A stretch of 64,000 nt of DNA, from the NCBI RefSeq assembly GCF_050958605.1, contig NZ_JBJHDO010000006.1, positions 186,001-250,000 of the forward strand, given 5' to 3'. Shown here piece after piece: positions 16,787 through 24,862 of this stretch. This DNA comes from G016756615 sp050958605 (GTDB lineage: Bacteria; Pseudomonadota; Alphaproteobacteria; Rhizobiales; Rhizobiaceae). Made by a program: the position numbers and the translations under genes. The notes beneath the pieces are model-generated. The model was not told where the DNA came from. It saw only the letters and a list, made by a program, of their open reading frames with translations, and made no database searches. Position 1 is the stretch's first letter. Every line of letters begins with the position of its first letter.

Positions 16787-17884
16787 ATGGCTTCGCAATC
16801 TTCTGTCCCCTCCGTCATGGCCGCCGTGCTGCTTACCGGGCATGGCGGACCGGAAAAGCTGGCCTATCGGCGCGATGTCCCGGTGCCCTCGCCCGCCGCG
16901 GGCGAGGTGCTGATCGAGGTCGCAGCCTGCGGTATGAACAACACCGATGTCTGGGTGCGCGAAGGGGCCTACGGCACCGAAGAAGATCCCGCCGCAGTCT
17001 CGACCTGGAGACGTCAGGGCAACACACTCAGCTTCCCCCGCATCCAGGGAACCGACACGGTCGGCCGCATCGTTGCCGTCGGCGACGGCGTGCCGGCCTC
17101 GCGGCTCGGCGAGCGCGTGATGGTCGACTTCTCCATCTACAATCGTGACGACGACAGTCTCGCCGACATCGACTATATGGGTCATGGCCGCGACGGCGGC
17201 TATGCCGAGTACATGGCCCTGCCAGCCGAGAACGCCCATGTCGTCGCGACCGAGCTAACCGACGTCGAACTCGCGACCTTCTGCTGTGCCTATCTGACCG
17301 GCGAGCAGATGCTGGAGCGCGCTGCGCTCAAGGCCGGCGAGCGCGTGCTCGTTACCGGCGCATCCGGAGGCGTGGGCTCCGGCATCATCCAGCTTGCACG
17401 AGCACGGGGCGCGATCCCTTACGCCATTGTCGGCAAGGGCAAGGAAAAGGCGGTGCTCGATATTGGTGCGGAAGCCGTCATCACACGCGGAACGGCCGAC
17501 CTGCCGGCGGCCGTGCATGACGCAACGAAAGGCGAACCTATCGATGTGGTGGCCGATCTCGTCGGCGGAGCCATGTTCAACGATCTCTTGCGAATCCTTC
17601 GACCGGAAGGGCGCTACACCACTGCGGGCGCGATAGCTGGCCCGGTCGTCCAGCTCGATCTCAGAACCATGTATCTCAAGCAGCTCCAGTTGAACGGCTC
17701 GTCGCAGGGCACCCGTGGCGATTTTCGCCGCATCGTGCGCTACATCGAGGAGAAGAAGCTGCGCCCGCTGGTCGGCGGCGTCTACCGGCTATCCGATTTC
17801 CACCGAGCCCAGGCCGATTTCATCGCCAAGGATTTCGTCGGCAAGCTGGTTGTCGTGCCGGATCGCGTGATGGATGCGGCTTAG
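16787..17884 (+). CDS. MDR-superfamily zinc-type alcohol dehydrogenase/quinone oxidoreductase
   Basis: A 365-residue medium-chain oxidoreductase. The N-terminal GroES-like domain has ACGMNNTDVWVREGAYG and GTDTVGRIVAVGDGVP. The nucleotide-binding motif is VLVTGASGGVGSGIIQLARA. The structural-zinc cysteine cluster of classical alcohol dehydrogenases is absent, which points to the quinone-oxidoreductase side of the family. It starts five bases after doeD and is probably in the same transcript, but it is not one of the defined ectoine-pathway enzymes. Substrate unknown. The ribosome-binding AGGA is unusually close to the ATG; a later ATG at 16817 is the alternative. Confidence 0.8.
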   Translation: MASQSSVPSVMAAVLLTGHGGPEKLAYRRDVPVPSPAAGEVLIEVAACGMNNTDVWVREGAYGTEEDPAAVSTWRRQGNTLSFPRIQGTDTVGRIVAVGDGVPASRLGERVMVDFSIYNRDDDSLADIDYMGHGRDGGYAEYMALPAENAHVVATELTDVELATFCCAYLTGEQMLERAALKAGERVLVTGASGGVGSGIIQLARARGAIPYAIVGKGKEKAVLDIGAEAVITRGTADLPAAVHDATKGEPIDVVADLVGGAMFNDLLRILRPEGRYTTAGAIAGPVVQLDLRTMYLKQLQLNGSSQGTRGDFRRIVRYIEEKKLRPLVGGVYRLSDFHRAQADFIAKDFVGKLVVVPDRVMDAA

Positions 17885-17924
17885 ACAGCATTCGGAGAAT
17901 TGATCCTTTCTATGCCGGCGCAGC

Positions 17925-18080
17925 ACCCCCCTCTGGCCTGCCGGCCATCTCCCCCACAAGGAGGGAGATTGGCTGTCTCGTCGGCCTTCGCAAATCGCCG
18001 GCGTTGCAGGAATATCGCCGACGCAGAAGCCGCCAGTCTCCCCCCTTGTGGGGGAGATGGCCGGCAGGCCAGAGGGGCGT
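17925..18080. repeat. Intergenic palindromic element with 33-bp perfect arms
   Basis: Arms 17928-17960 and 18045-18077 are exact complements over 33 bp and flank 84 bp. The arms read CCCCTCTGGCCTGCCGGCCA and on through TCTCCCCCACAAG. I recognise this as a palindrome widespread between genes in Mesorhizobium-like genomes. It lies between two convergent transcription units (the MDR gene and the M20 amidohydrolase) and could terminate both. Confidence 0.7.
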
Positions 18081-18123
18081 GACACGTGCGGGGCGGCTAA
18101 CCGTTCACCGTTGGGCTATCGAT

Positions 18124-19371
18124 CTACCCTCCGATCACCTTGAGCGTCGAGGCGAGCAGCATCCGGGCGCCGTCGACCGCATGGTGCGGCTCGACATACT
18201 CGGCTTCGTTGTGGCTGAGCCCATCCCGGCAGGGCACGAAGATCATCGCCGCCGGCGCAACGCGAGCGACAAAGAGTGCATCGTGGAAGGCACCGGACAG
18301 CATCGGCTTCGACCGAAACCCGAGGCTATCGGCCGCTTCCCGTAGATGGGCGAGCAACGCCTTGGGAAAGATGGCCGGGGGCATGTCGAAGATGCGGCGT
18401 TGCGCCGAAACACATCCGTACTGTGTCGCGGCCTCGGCGCATGCGCTCTCGATGAGGCCTTCAAGCCGATCCAGTTCAGCACTTGCTGGATGGCGCAGGT
18501 CGACGGTGAAGACGACCCGTTCGGGAATGGCGTTTACCGCGCCCGGCGCAACCGACAGCTTGCCGACCGTGAAGCGGGCGCGCTCATCGCCCGGCATGAC
18601 CTCGGCGTAGAGCCGGTCGAGGGCGTGGACGGTCGCGGCCATGGCGTCGCGGCGGAAGGCGAGCGCGGTGGTGCCTGCATGAGCGGCCTGTCCCGTCATC
18701 GTGACTTCCAGCCAGCGTGTGCCTTGGATCCCTTCCACGATGCCGATGGAGATCTCCTCCCGCTCCAGCGATGGACCCTGCTCGATATGGAGCTCGATAT
18801 AGCCGGTTATCGGAAAACCCAGAGGCCGCATCGCGGCCTGCGGCAACGCCTCCAGCGTCGCCTTCAATTCATCGGCGAACAGGCTGCCGTCATGGCCGCG
18901 CATGGAAGCCCATTCCTCAGGGATTGTGCCGGAAACGAAGGCCATCGAACCCATGCAGCCCGGCTGATAGTGGCTTCCTTCCTCGTTCGCCCAGGCGACA
19001 ACCTCGATCGGAACGGCGGTCTCGGTGCCGGCATCCTCCATCGCCTCCAGCACCTCGAAGGCCGCGAGGGTGCCGAGCGCGCCGTCGAAGCGGCCGCCGG
19101 TCAGCTGGCTGTCGAGATGGCTGCCGATCAGGAAAGGCGGCCGCGAGACGTCCCGACCCTCCCGACGGATGAACAGATTCGCGATCGCGTCCTGTTGGAC
19201 ACTGAAGCCGCGGGCCGATGCAAGTTCGGCCAGCAGTCGGCGCGCACGGCGATCTTCCGGCGAGAATGCCTGCCGGTTGACGCCGCCAGCCGGCGTCGCG
19301 CCGATCGCCGCGAATGCGTCGAGACGGCCGAGGAAGCGCTCGGCGTCGATGGCAATCTCGTCTCCTGCCAT
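18124..19371 (-). CDS. M20-family zinc amidohydrolase (N-carbamoyl-amino-acid hydrolase / allantoate amidohydrolase type)
   Basis: A 415-residue di-zinc hydrolase. GSHLDSQLTGGRFDGALG carries the first ligands and the catalytic aspartate, WANEEGSHYQPGCMGS the paired glutamates, and GLSHNEAEYVEP the last histidine. The dimerisation domain contains MTGQAAHAGTTALAFRRDAM. Members split C-N bonds of N-carbamoyl amino acids, ureidoglycolate or allantoate. The ATG at 19369-19371 is used; it overlaps nothing and lies four bases from the stop of the upstream BtpA-family gene. The exact substrate is unknown and is probably that of the unknown cluster. Confidence 0.83.
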   Translation of the reverse strand: MAGDEIAIDAERFLGRLDAFAAIGATPAGGVNRQAFSPEDRRARRLLAELASARGFSVQQDAIANLFIRREGRDVSRPPFLIGSHLDSQLTGGRFDGALGTLAAFEVLEAMEDAGTETAVPIEVVAWANEEGSHYQPGCMGSMAFVSGTIPEEWASMRGHDGSLFADELKATLEALPQAAMRPLGFPITGYIELHIEQGPSLEREEISIGIVEGIQGTRWLEVTMTGQAAHAGTTALAFRRDAMAATVHALDRLYAEVMPGDERARFTVGKLSVAPGAVNAIPERVVFTVDLRHPASAELDRLEGLIESACAEAATQYGCVSAQRRIFDMPPAIFPKALLAHLREAADSLGFRSKPMLSGAFHDALFVARVAPAAMIFVPCRDGLSHNEAEYVEPHHAVDGARMLLASTLKVIGG

Positions 19372-19375
19372 GTCG

Positions 19376-20218
19376 TCAGGCCACGAGCGCCGGTTCGGCC
19401 GCCGCACGAAAGGCCCGCACGCGATCGATATCGACCGGGTTCCACCAGACCCCGCCCACCTTCAGCGACGAGGCGACGATTACGCCGTTCGTCCGCTTCA
19501 GGATCTCGACGACATTCGCCTTGTCGACGCCGGAGCCGACCAGAAGCGGCAGGTGGGTCGCGGCGGCGATTTCCTCGATCTCCTCGATCGTCGCGGCGTT
19601 GCCCGTCCGCTGACCGGTGGCGATCACCGCGTCGGCGTCGAAGAAAGCGAGGTCGCGCGTAAGCTCGGTGATCGAGCGGTCGGCGACGATGGCGTGGCTG
19701 CCATGCTTGACGTGGCTGTCGGCGAAGACCTTGATGTGCTCCGCGCGCAGCAGCGAACGGTAGCGCATGGCTTCCGCGGCGCGACCTTCCATGAAACCCT
19801 CGTTCGCCACATAGGCGTTGGCCCACTGATTTACCCGGATGAACTTCGCGCTGCCCGCCATGGCGATGGCGAAGGCCGGGATCGGCGCGTTGGCAAGCAC
19901 GTTGATCCCCAGCGGAACGCCAGTGGCGCGTGCGATGCGGTCGGTGACGACCGACATGAAGGCCGCCGTCTCGCAGCCGATGTCCTCGGGCTTGGAGAAG
20001 GGGATGTCACCGTGGTTCTCGATCATCAGGCCGTGGAGCCCGCCTTCGATCAAGGCTTCCGCGTCGCGCATGCAAGCGTCGTAGATGGAAGCCATGCCAG
20101 CACCGCGGTAGCGTGGCGCGCCGGGGAAGGCCGGACAATGGATCATCCCGATGAGCGCCTTGTCGCGGCCGAATATTTCCCTTATGGCGCCGGCGGTGTT
20201 GTCCGAGATTTCCTGCAT
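19376..20218 (-). CDS. BtpA/SgcQ-family TIM-barrel protein
   Basis: A 280-residue protein of the BtpA family, a (beta/alpha)8 fold. GMIHCPAFPGAPRYRGAGM opens the conserved core, IENHGDIPFSKP and LGINVLANAPIPAFAIA follow, and LLVGSGVDKANVVEILK and GVIVASSLKVGGVWWNPVD close it. The name comes from a photosystem I assembly factor, but the SgcQ branch sits in sugar-like catabolic clusters and has no agreed reaction. The start at 20216-20218 is chosen because AAGGA lies seven bases before it. Its start is only 25 bases from that of the opposite-strand kinase. Confidence 0.8.
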   Translation of the reverse strand: MQEISDNTAGAIREIFGRDKALIGMIHCPAFPGAPRYRGAGMASIYDACMRDAEALIEGGLHGLMIENHGDIPFSKPEDIGCETAAFMSVVTDRIARATGVPLGINVLANAPIPAFAIAMAGSAKFIRVNQWANAYVANEGFMEGRAAEAMRYRSLLRAEHIKVFADSHVKHGSHAIVADRSITELTRDLAFFDADAVIATGQRTGNAATIEEIEEIAAATHLPLLVGSGVDKANVVEILKRTNGVIVASSLKVGGVWWNPVDIDRVRAFRAAAEPALVA

Positions 20219-20243
20219 TTCAAAGTCCTTCGGAAGAGTGTTC

Positions 20244-21146
20244 ATGCACGCATATGTCATCGGCAATGCAGTGATCGACGAGACCATTCTGGTCGATCAA
20301 TGGCCGGCGGCCGGCGCCTCCATCTTCGGCCGGCAAGGATCCAGCGATCTCGGCGGCAAGGGCGCGAACCAGGCGGTCGTCATGGCGCGCTGCGGCCTCC
20401 CGACAAGCCTTGTCGCGCCCGTGGGCGACGACTTCCGCGCTGGGACGATCGCCGAACGGCTCGCCGCCGAGCCGGTCCAAAGCCGATTGGTCCGGCTGGC
20501 GGGCCACGCCACCGACTTCTCCATCATATTCACGACACCGGACGGAGAGAACGCCATTGTCACCACGGCGGACGCGGCGGAAAATCTTCGACCCGCGGAT
20601 GCGCTCGCCGCCCTTGCGCAGGCCGAGGCCGGAGACATGGCCGTCCTCCAGGGCAATCTGAGCGAAGCGACCACCAAGGCGCTGCTGCGCGAAGCGCGAG
20701 GCCGAGGCATGGTGACGGTGTTCAATCCATCGCCGCTGCGGCCCGCTTTCCCAGCTCTGTGGCCGCTCGTCGACATAGCCTTCCTCAATGCCGGCGAAGC
20801 GCGTGCCTTGACCGGCGCGGAGAGAGAAGCCGCCGCCGCGGTCCTCCACGCCCAGGGCGTGGGCGAGGTGGTACTGACGCTCGGTAGCGGCGGCGCCCTG
20901 CTCGGCGGGAGCGGCAGTGCCCCAATTCGGGTTGCTGCCGCGCCGGCCACCGCCGTAGACACGACCGGGGCGGGCGACACGTTCACGGGCGTCGCGTTGG
21001 CATCGGCGCTGTTGCGCGGCACTCGGCTCGACGAGTTGGCGCTCCTTCATGCAGCCAGGGCCAGCGCGCTCACCGTCTCGCGCAAGGGCACGTCGAGCGC
21101 CTTTCCGAGCGTCGAGGAGATGAGCGCGATCCTGGCGCAACGCTGA
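20244..21146 (+). CDS. PfkB-family carbohydrate/nucleoside kinase
   Basis: A 300-residue ribokinase-type kinase, cytoplasmic. The N-terminal GSSDLGGKGANQAVVMARCG is the sugar-binding block. The C-terminal VDTTGAGDTFTGVALASAL has the anion hole and the catalytic aspartate D245. It would phosphorylate the sugar or nucleoside released in this cluster. The start follows GGAAGAG. It is the only plus-strand gene within an otherwise minus-strand cluster and lies antisense to any read-through from the transporter operon to the BtpA gene. Its stop is six bases from the end of the convergent GATase-like gene. Confidence 0.88.
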   Translation: MHAYVIGNAVIDETILVDQWPAAGASIFGRQGSSDLGGKGANQAVVMARCGLPTSLVAPVGDDFRAGTIAERLAAEPVQSRLVRLAGHATDFSIIFTTPDGENAIVTTADAAENLRPADALAALAQAEAGDMAVLQGNLSEATTKALLREARGRGMVTVFNPSPLRPAFPALWPLVDIAFLNAGEARALTGAEREAAAAVLHAQGVGEVVLTLGSGGALLGGSGSAPIRVAAAPATAVDTTGAGDTFTGVALASALLRGTRLDELALLHAARASALTVSRKGTSSAFPSVEEMSAILAQR

Positions 21147-21152
21147 CCTCGC

Positions 21153-21929
21153 CTACCGTTCTTCCGTCAGCCAACCGAGGATGTTCGTCCACAGCCTGCC
21201 GTAACCCTGCCAGGCGCAGAAGGCCGGAGAGAGCCAGTGCGGACCGATATCCGAGGTCCAGGCTGCGGTGCGTCCCTTGCCATGGCCGCCGAGCACCAGG
21301 AGCGGAAAGCCACCCTGGTCCTGGGGCAGGCGCGCGATCAGCTCGACATTGGGAGCGGCGCGCAGTTCGACTTCGTTGACGCCGAGCAGAGGCGGCCAAG
21401 CCTCCCCGGTCAGCCCGGCCATCACGGGATGGTCGGCTGCGACGAGCTCCGCTACAGTGCCTTCCGGAATCTCCACGCGGTCGTCATAGGGAAGACAGGT
21501 GACGGGGAGCGTGTCCTCCACGGGCGTGCGGCGCCAGCGCGCCTTGCCGTCGATGCCCTGGAAGGAGAAGTAGCCGCCGACCATCAGCAGGCCGCCGCCC
21601 TTCTCGACCCAGGCTTTGAGGAGCTTCAAACGGTTCGGAACGGTGCGCGAATGCAGCCATACTTCCGGCGGCAGCAGCAGGGAATTCGCGCCGATGTCGG
21701 AGAGGATGATGGCGTCGTAGGCGTCGAGCCCCGACATCTCGAAGGGGAGCTTCTCCACGGCCTCATGCGCCGGCATGTAGGTGAGCTCGTACTCCGTGTC
21801 CTTCAGCGCCTTCACTAGCGGCTCCGCACCGAGATGGAAGGTGACGCTGCCGAACTGGTCGAAGCCCTTGTAATGGGTGGCCGAGCTGATCCAGCTCTCA
21901 CCGACGAGAAGAACCTTTTTCTTGGACAT
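21153..21929 (-). CDS. GATase-like (DUF1355-type) protein
   Basis: About 258 residues with a class I glutamine amidotransferase-like fold. KKVLLVGESWISSATHYKGF opens it, ISLS-like ground is replaced by AIILSDIGANSLLLPPEVWL, and KGGGLLMVGGYFSFQGIDGK is the region of the usual nucleophile elbow, here without cysteine. AAWTSDIGPHW and AWQGYGRLWTNILGWLTEE close the protein. Proteins of this kind are often called cytoplasmic protein or putative glutamine amidotransferase, and their reaction is unknown. The ATG at 21927-21929 is used; an in-frame GTG at 21941 is an alternative, and neither has a strong ribosome-binding site. Confidence 0.75.
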   Translation of the reverse strand: MSKKKVLLVGESWISSATHYKGFDQFGSVTFHLGAEPLVKALKDTEYELTYMPAHEAVEKLPFEMSGLDAYDAIILSDIGANSLLLPPEVWLHSRTVPNRLKLLKAWVEKGGGLLMVGGYFSFQGIDGKARWRRTPVEDTLPVTCLPYDDRVEIPEGTVAELVAADHPVMAGLTGEAWPPLLGVNEVELRAAPNVELIARLPQDQGGFPLLVLGGHGKGRTAAWTSDIGPHWLSPAFCAWQGYGRLWTNILGWLTEER

Positions 21930-21969
21930 ATGATTTCTCACTTTCTGTTCTTGGCCAGATGGCGGCCTT

Positions 21970-23040
21970 TCAGGCCGCCGCGTCGAAGACCGAACGGGGA
22001 TTGTCGTGCATCAGCCGCTCGAGCGCGGCGTCCGCTATGCCGTGGCGTTTCAGCCGTGGCAGAAAATGGCGGGGGACGAATGCGTATCCATTTCCCCCGT
22101 AATGGGTGAGCATCATCTTCAGGAAGACGTCGTGCGACAGGAGGATGCGATCGAGATAGCCGGCGTCGATGAGGCGCGCGATCCCACGCGCGGCCTCTTC
22201 GTCGCTCGGACATTGCACCTGCTGGTCGGCGTAAAAGAAGTCCATGCCGATCATGTCGTACTCGATGAAGGCGCCACGCGCCGCCAGCGACGACTGGTAG
22301 GCGAAATCGTCATGCGACGGATTCATGTGGCAGAGCACCGTATGGCGCAGGTCCGCCCCTTCCTCCTCGACCATATCGAGCACCCTGTGACCGAGCCGGA
22401 ACCACCCCGGCAGATGTATCATCAGCGGCAGCCCGGTCAGCTTCTGCGCGCGGGCGGCGCCACGCAGCGACTTCTGCTCGCTCTGCGTGAAGTCGGAGGA
22501 CACGCCGACCTCGCCGATCAGCCCGATCTTCACATCCGTGCCGTCGACGCCCTCGACCGCCTCGCGCACGATTTCGGCGGCGATGTCGTCGGACGACATC
22601 GCCGCCACCTTCGCGGGGTGGGAGGACGCGAGGTAATATCCGGCACCCATCACTATGTTGAGACCGGATGCCGCCGAGATCCGGCGCAGCGCGAGCGGAT
22701 CTCGGCCGATACCCTGGCATGTCGGTTCGACGACGGTGCGGCCGCCAACAGCGGCGAACTGGCCGAGTTCCTTCACCGCCAGCGCTTCGTCGTCCAGCGT
22801 GATGTTGTGCCTGTTGACGAAGGGATCCTGGCGGAGCTCCGATAGGATCTCCATACAGACGAAGCCGCCTGCCAGATATTGCCGCTCCGGCTCCTTGGGC
22901 TTGTGCCACCAGCAGCGGCAGTCATTGAGGATGTGCTCGTGCATCAGCGTCATGCCGAGATCGGCCGCCGGCACGAGGCCACCCACCGTCATGACCCTGC
23001 CGGAGCGGACATGCGCCGGCGAAAGCGGGGCGGCGCTCAT
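21970..23040 (-). CDS. Phosphotriesterase-family metal-dependent hydrolase
   Basis: A 356-residue amidohydrolase-superfamily protein. The HxH zinc ligands are H34 and H36 in MTLMHEHILNDC. KIGLIGEVGVSSDFTQSEQK gives the bridging position, here glutamate as in PTER-like members and not carboxylated lysine. LPLMIHLPG and VLCHMNPSHDD supply histidines and LLSHDVFLKMM the catalytic aspartate. Members hydrolyse lactones, phosphosugar lactones or N-acyl groups. Its start overlaps the permease stop as ATGA, so it belongs to the transport operon. Substrate unknown. Confidence 0.85.
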   Translation of the reverse strand: MSAAPLSPAHVRSGRVMTVGGLVPAADLGMTLMHEHILNDCRCWWHKPKEPERQYLAGGFVCMEILSELRQDPFVNRHNITLDDEALAVKELGQFAAVGGRTVVEPTCQGIGRDPLALRRISAASGLNIVMGAGYYLASSHPAKVAAMSSDDIAAEIVREAVEGVDGTDVKIGLIGEVGVSSDFTQSEQKSLRGAARAQKLTGLPLMIHLPGWFRLGHRVLDMVEEEGADLRHTVLCHMNPSHDDFAYQSSLAARGAFIEYDMIGMDFFYADQQVQCPSDEEAARGIARLIDAGYLDRILLSHDVFLKMMLTHYGGNGYAFVPRHFLPRLKRHGIADAALERLMHDNPRSVFDAAA

Positions 23041-24050
23041 TTCGCCTTGCCCCCCGGCCTGCCCGGCAGCCTGAACTTGGCGTTGAAGATGCGCGTGTTC
23101 AGCCAGATGGCGACGAGGATGATCACGCCGGTCACGATCTGCGTAAAGAAGGGCGAGATGTGCATGAGGATCAGGCCGTTGCCGATCACCGCGATGGTAA
23201 GCGTGCCGAGCACGGTGCCGAGGATCGTGCCGCGACCGCCCATCAACGAAGTGCCGCCGAGCACGACCGCCGCGATGACCTGCAGCTCGAAGCCCACCGC
23301 CGCATTGGACGAGCCCGAACCGAGGCGGGCCGCGATCAGCAGGCCGGCTATGGCGCAGGAGATGCCCGAGACCATGTAGACCGAGGCGATGATCCAGCGA
23401 GCCGGCATTCCGACCCGGCGCGCCGCCTCCATGTTGGAGCCCACCGCCACCACTCTGCGCCCGTAACGCGTGGAGCGCAGCGCCACATAACCGACGATGG
23501 CGATCGCCACGGCAATCAGTGCGGGAACGGGAATGCCCAGGATTTCGCCGCGGCCCAGCGCGAAGAAACCCGGCACGTTCTCGATCGGGATCGAATAGCC
23601 CTGGGTCAGGTAGAGCGCCAAGCCGCGCAGGATCGACAGGCCGGCAAGCGTGACGATGAAGGCGGGCACGCCCTGATATGCTATGAACCAGCCCTGCCCC
23701 AGCCCCATCAGAGCCCCGAGCACGAGCATGGCAAGCACCGCCACGGGCCACGGGAAACCCGCGGCCATCAAGATCGCGGCAAGCGCGTTGACCAACGCCA
23801 CCTGAGACCCGACCGACAGGTCGATGCCGGCCGTGATGATGACCAGCGTCATGGCCACCGCGACGATCAGGATGGGCGCGGCCTGGCGCAGTATGTTGAG
23901 GATATTGCCGAGCGTGAAGAAGGTGCTCGTGCCTATGGAAAAGAAGACGATGCAAGCCAGGAAGAAGATCGCGATCGACAGTATCTGAGCGTTCTCAGCT
24001 AGGAAATCGGCCAGGGGCGTGCCCTTCGCCCTTTCGGTGTAGGCGGTCAT
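23037..24050 (-). CDS. Ribose-type ABC transporter permease
   Basis: A 337-residue RbsC-family permease with eight to ten helices. ITAGIDLSVGSQVALVNALA is the family hallmark, with VALRSTRYGRRVVAVGSNMEAARRVGMPAR as the cytoplasmic loop that meets the ATPase, and GGTSLMGGRGTILGTVLGTL near the C-terminus. It imports a sugar or sugar-like compound with the ATPase and binding protein encoded next to it. Its start shares one base with the ATPase stop. Confidence 0.92.
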   Translation of the reverse strand: MTAYTERAKGTPLADFLAENAQILSIAIFFLACIVFFSIGTSTFFTLGNILNILRQAAPILIVAVAMTLVIITAGIDLSVGSQVALVNALAAILMAAGFPWPVAVLAMLVLGALMGLGQGWFIAYQGVPAFIVTLAGLSILRGLALYLTQGYSIPIENVPGFFALGRGEILGIPVPALIAVAIAIVGYVALRSTRYGRRVVAVGSNMEAARRVGMPARWIIASVYMVSGISCAIAGLLIAARLGSGSSNAAVGFELQVIAAVVLGGTSLMGGRGTILGTVLGTLTIAVIGNGLILMHISPFFTQIVTGVIILVAIWLNTRIFNAKFRLPGRPGGKAK

Positions 24051-24862
24051 CAGTGGGCGCCCTCCCCGACGATGAGCTTGACGATGTCTTCGAGGTTCGT
24101 CTCCCCGATATTGCGTTCGGCGACCTTGGTCCCCTCATACATGACGGCGATGCGGTCGCAGACCCGGAAGAGATCCTGGAGCCGGTGTGTGATGAGGATA
24201 ACCGCGACGCCGCGCGCCTTGACGCGATTGATCAGCGCGAGAACGGCTTCCACCTCCGCCACGGCGAGCGCCGAGGTGGGCTCGTCCATGATGAGCACCT
24301 TGGGGTCGAACGCTGCCGCGCGAGCGATAGCGATGGCCTGGCGCTGGCCGCCCGACAGCTTCTCCACCTTGGCGGTGAGCCTGGGGATGCGGATCTCCAG
24401 CGCGTCGAGCATGGAACGTGCCTCGTCCATCATGCTCTGGCGGTCGAGGAACAGCCCCTTGGTGCGCTCGCGCCCGAGGAAGAGGTTGCCCACCACGTCG
24501 ATATGGTCGCACAGGCTGAGATCCTGGAACACCATCTCGATGTTACGGGCACGCGCGTCGGCGGGGCCGGACAACACGACCGGCCGACCCTCTATGCTGA
24601 TCGTGCCGCCATCGGGGATGTAGGTGCCGGAAATGATCTTGGTCAGCGTCGATTTGCCGGCGGCGTTGTCTCCGACGAGGCCCAGGCATTCGCCGGGCAG
24701 GATATCGAGATCGACGCCGCGCAAAGCCTGATGCGAACCGAAAGACTTGACGATGCCGCGCAACGACACGCGCGGCGCGGCATCGTCGCCGGGCCGGCCG
24801 GCAGGCTGGGGAGCGGAAGCGCCCTCAGCCCCGGCCGGCATGGCTGCCTTGGACACCATCAT
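24050..24862 (-). CDS. Ribose-type ABC transporter ATP-binding protein (single-domain)
   Basis: A 270-residue ATPase with one nucleotide-binding domain, unlike the tandem RbsA/XylG form; this resembles fructose importer FrcA. Walker A is GDNAAGKSTLTKIISG, the signature LSGGQRQAIAIARAAAF, Walker B VLIMDEPTSALAVAE, and the switch histidine is in VILITHRLQDL. A 30-residue proline- and alanine-rich N-terminal extension precedes the domain. It overlaps the binding-protein stop by four bases. Confidence 0.92.
   Translation of the reverse strand: MMVSKAAMPAGAEGASAPQPAGRPGDDAAPRVSLRGIVKSFGSHQALRGVDLDILPGECLGLVGDNAAGKSTLTKIISGTYIPDGGTISIEGRPVVLSGPADARARNIEMVFQDLSLCDHIDVVGNLFLGRERTKGLFLDRQSMMDEARSMLDALEIRIPRLTAKVEKLSGGQRQAIAIARAAAFDPKVLIMDEPTSALAVAEVEAVLALINRVKARGVAVILITHRLQDLFRVCDRIAVMYEGTKVAERNIGETNLEDIVKLIVGEGAH

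Noticed and set aside
18346..20887. Long plus-strand frames opposite the M20 and BtpA genes
   Set aside because: The products are rich in Arg, Ala and Gly with no domain, and the minus-strand genes are clearly real up to 20218.
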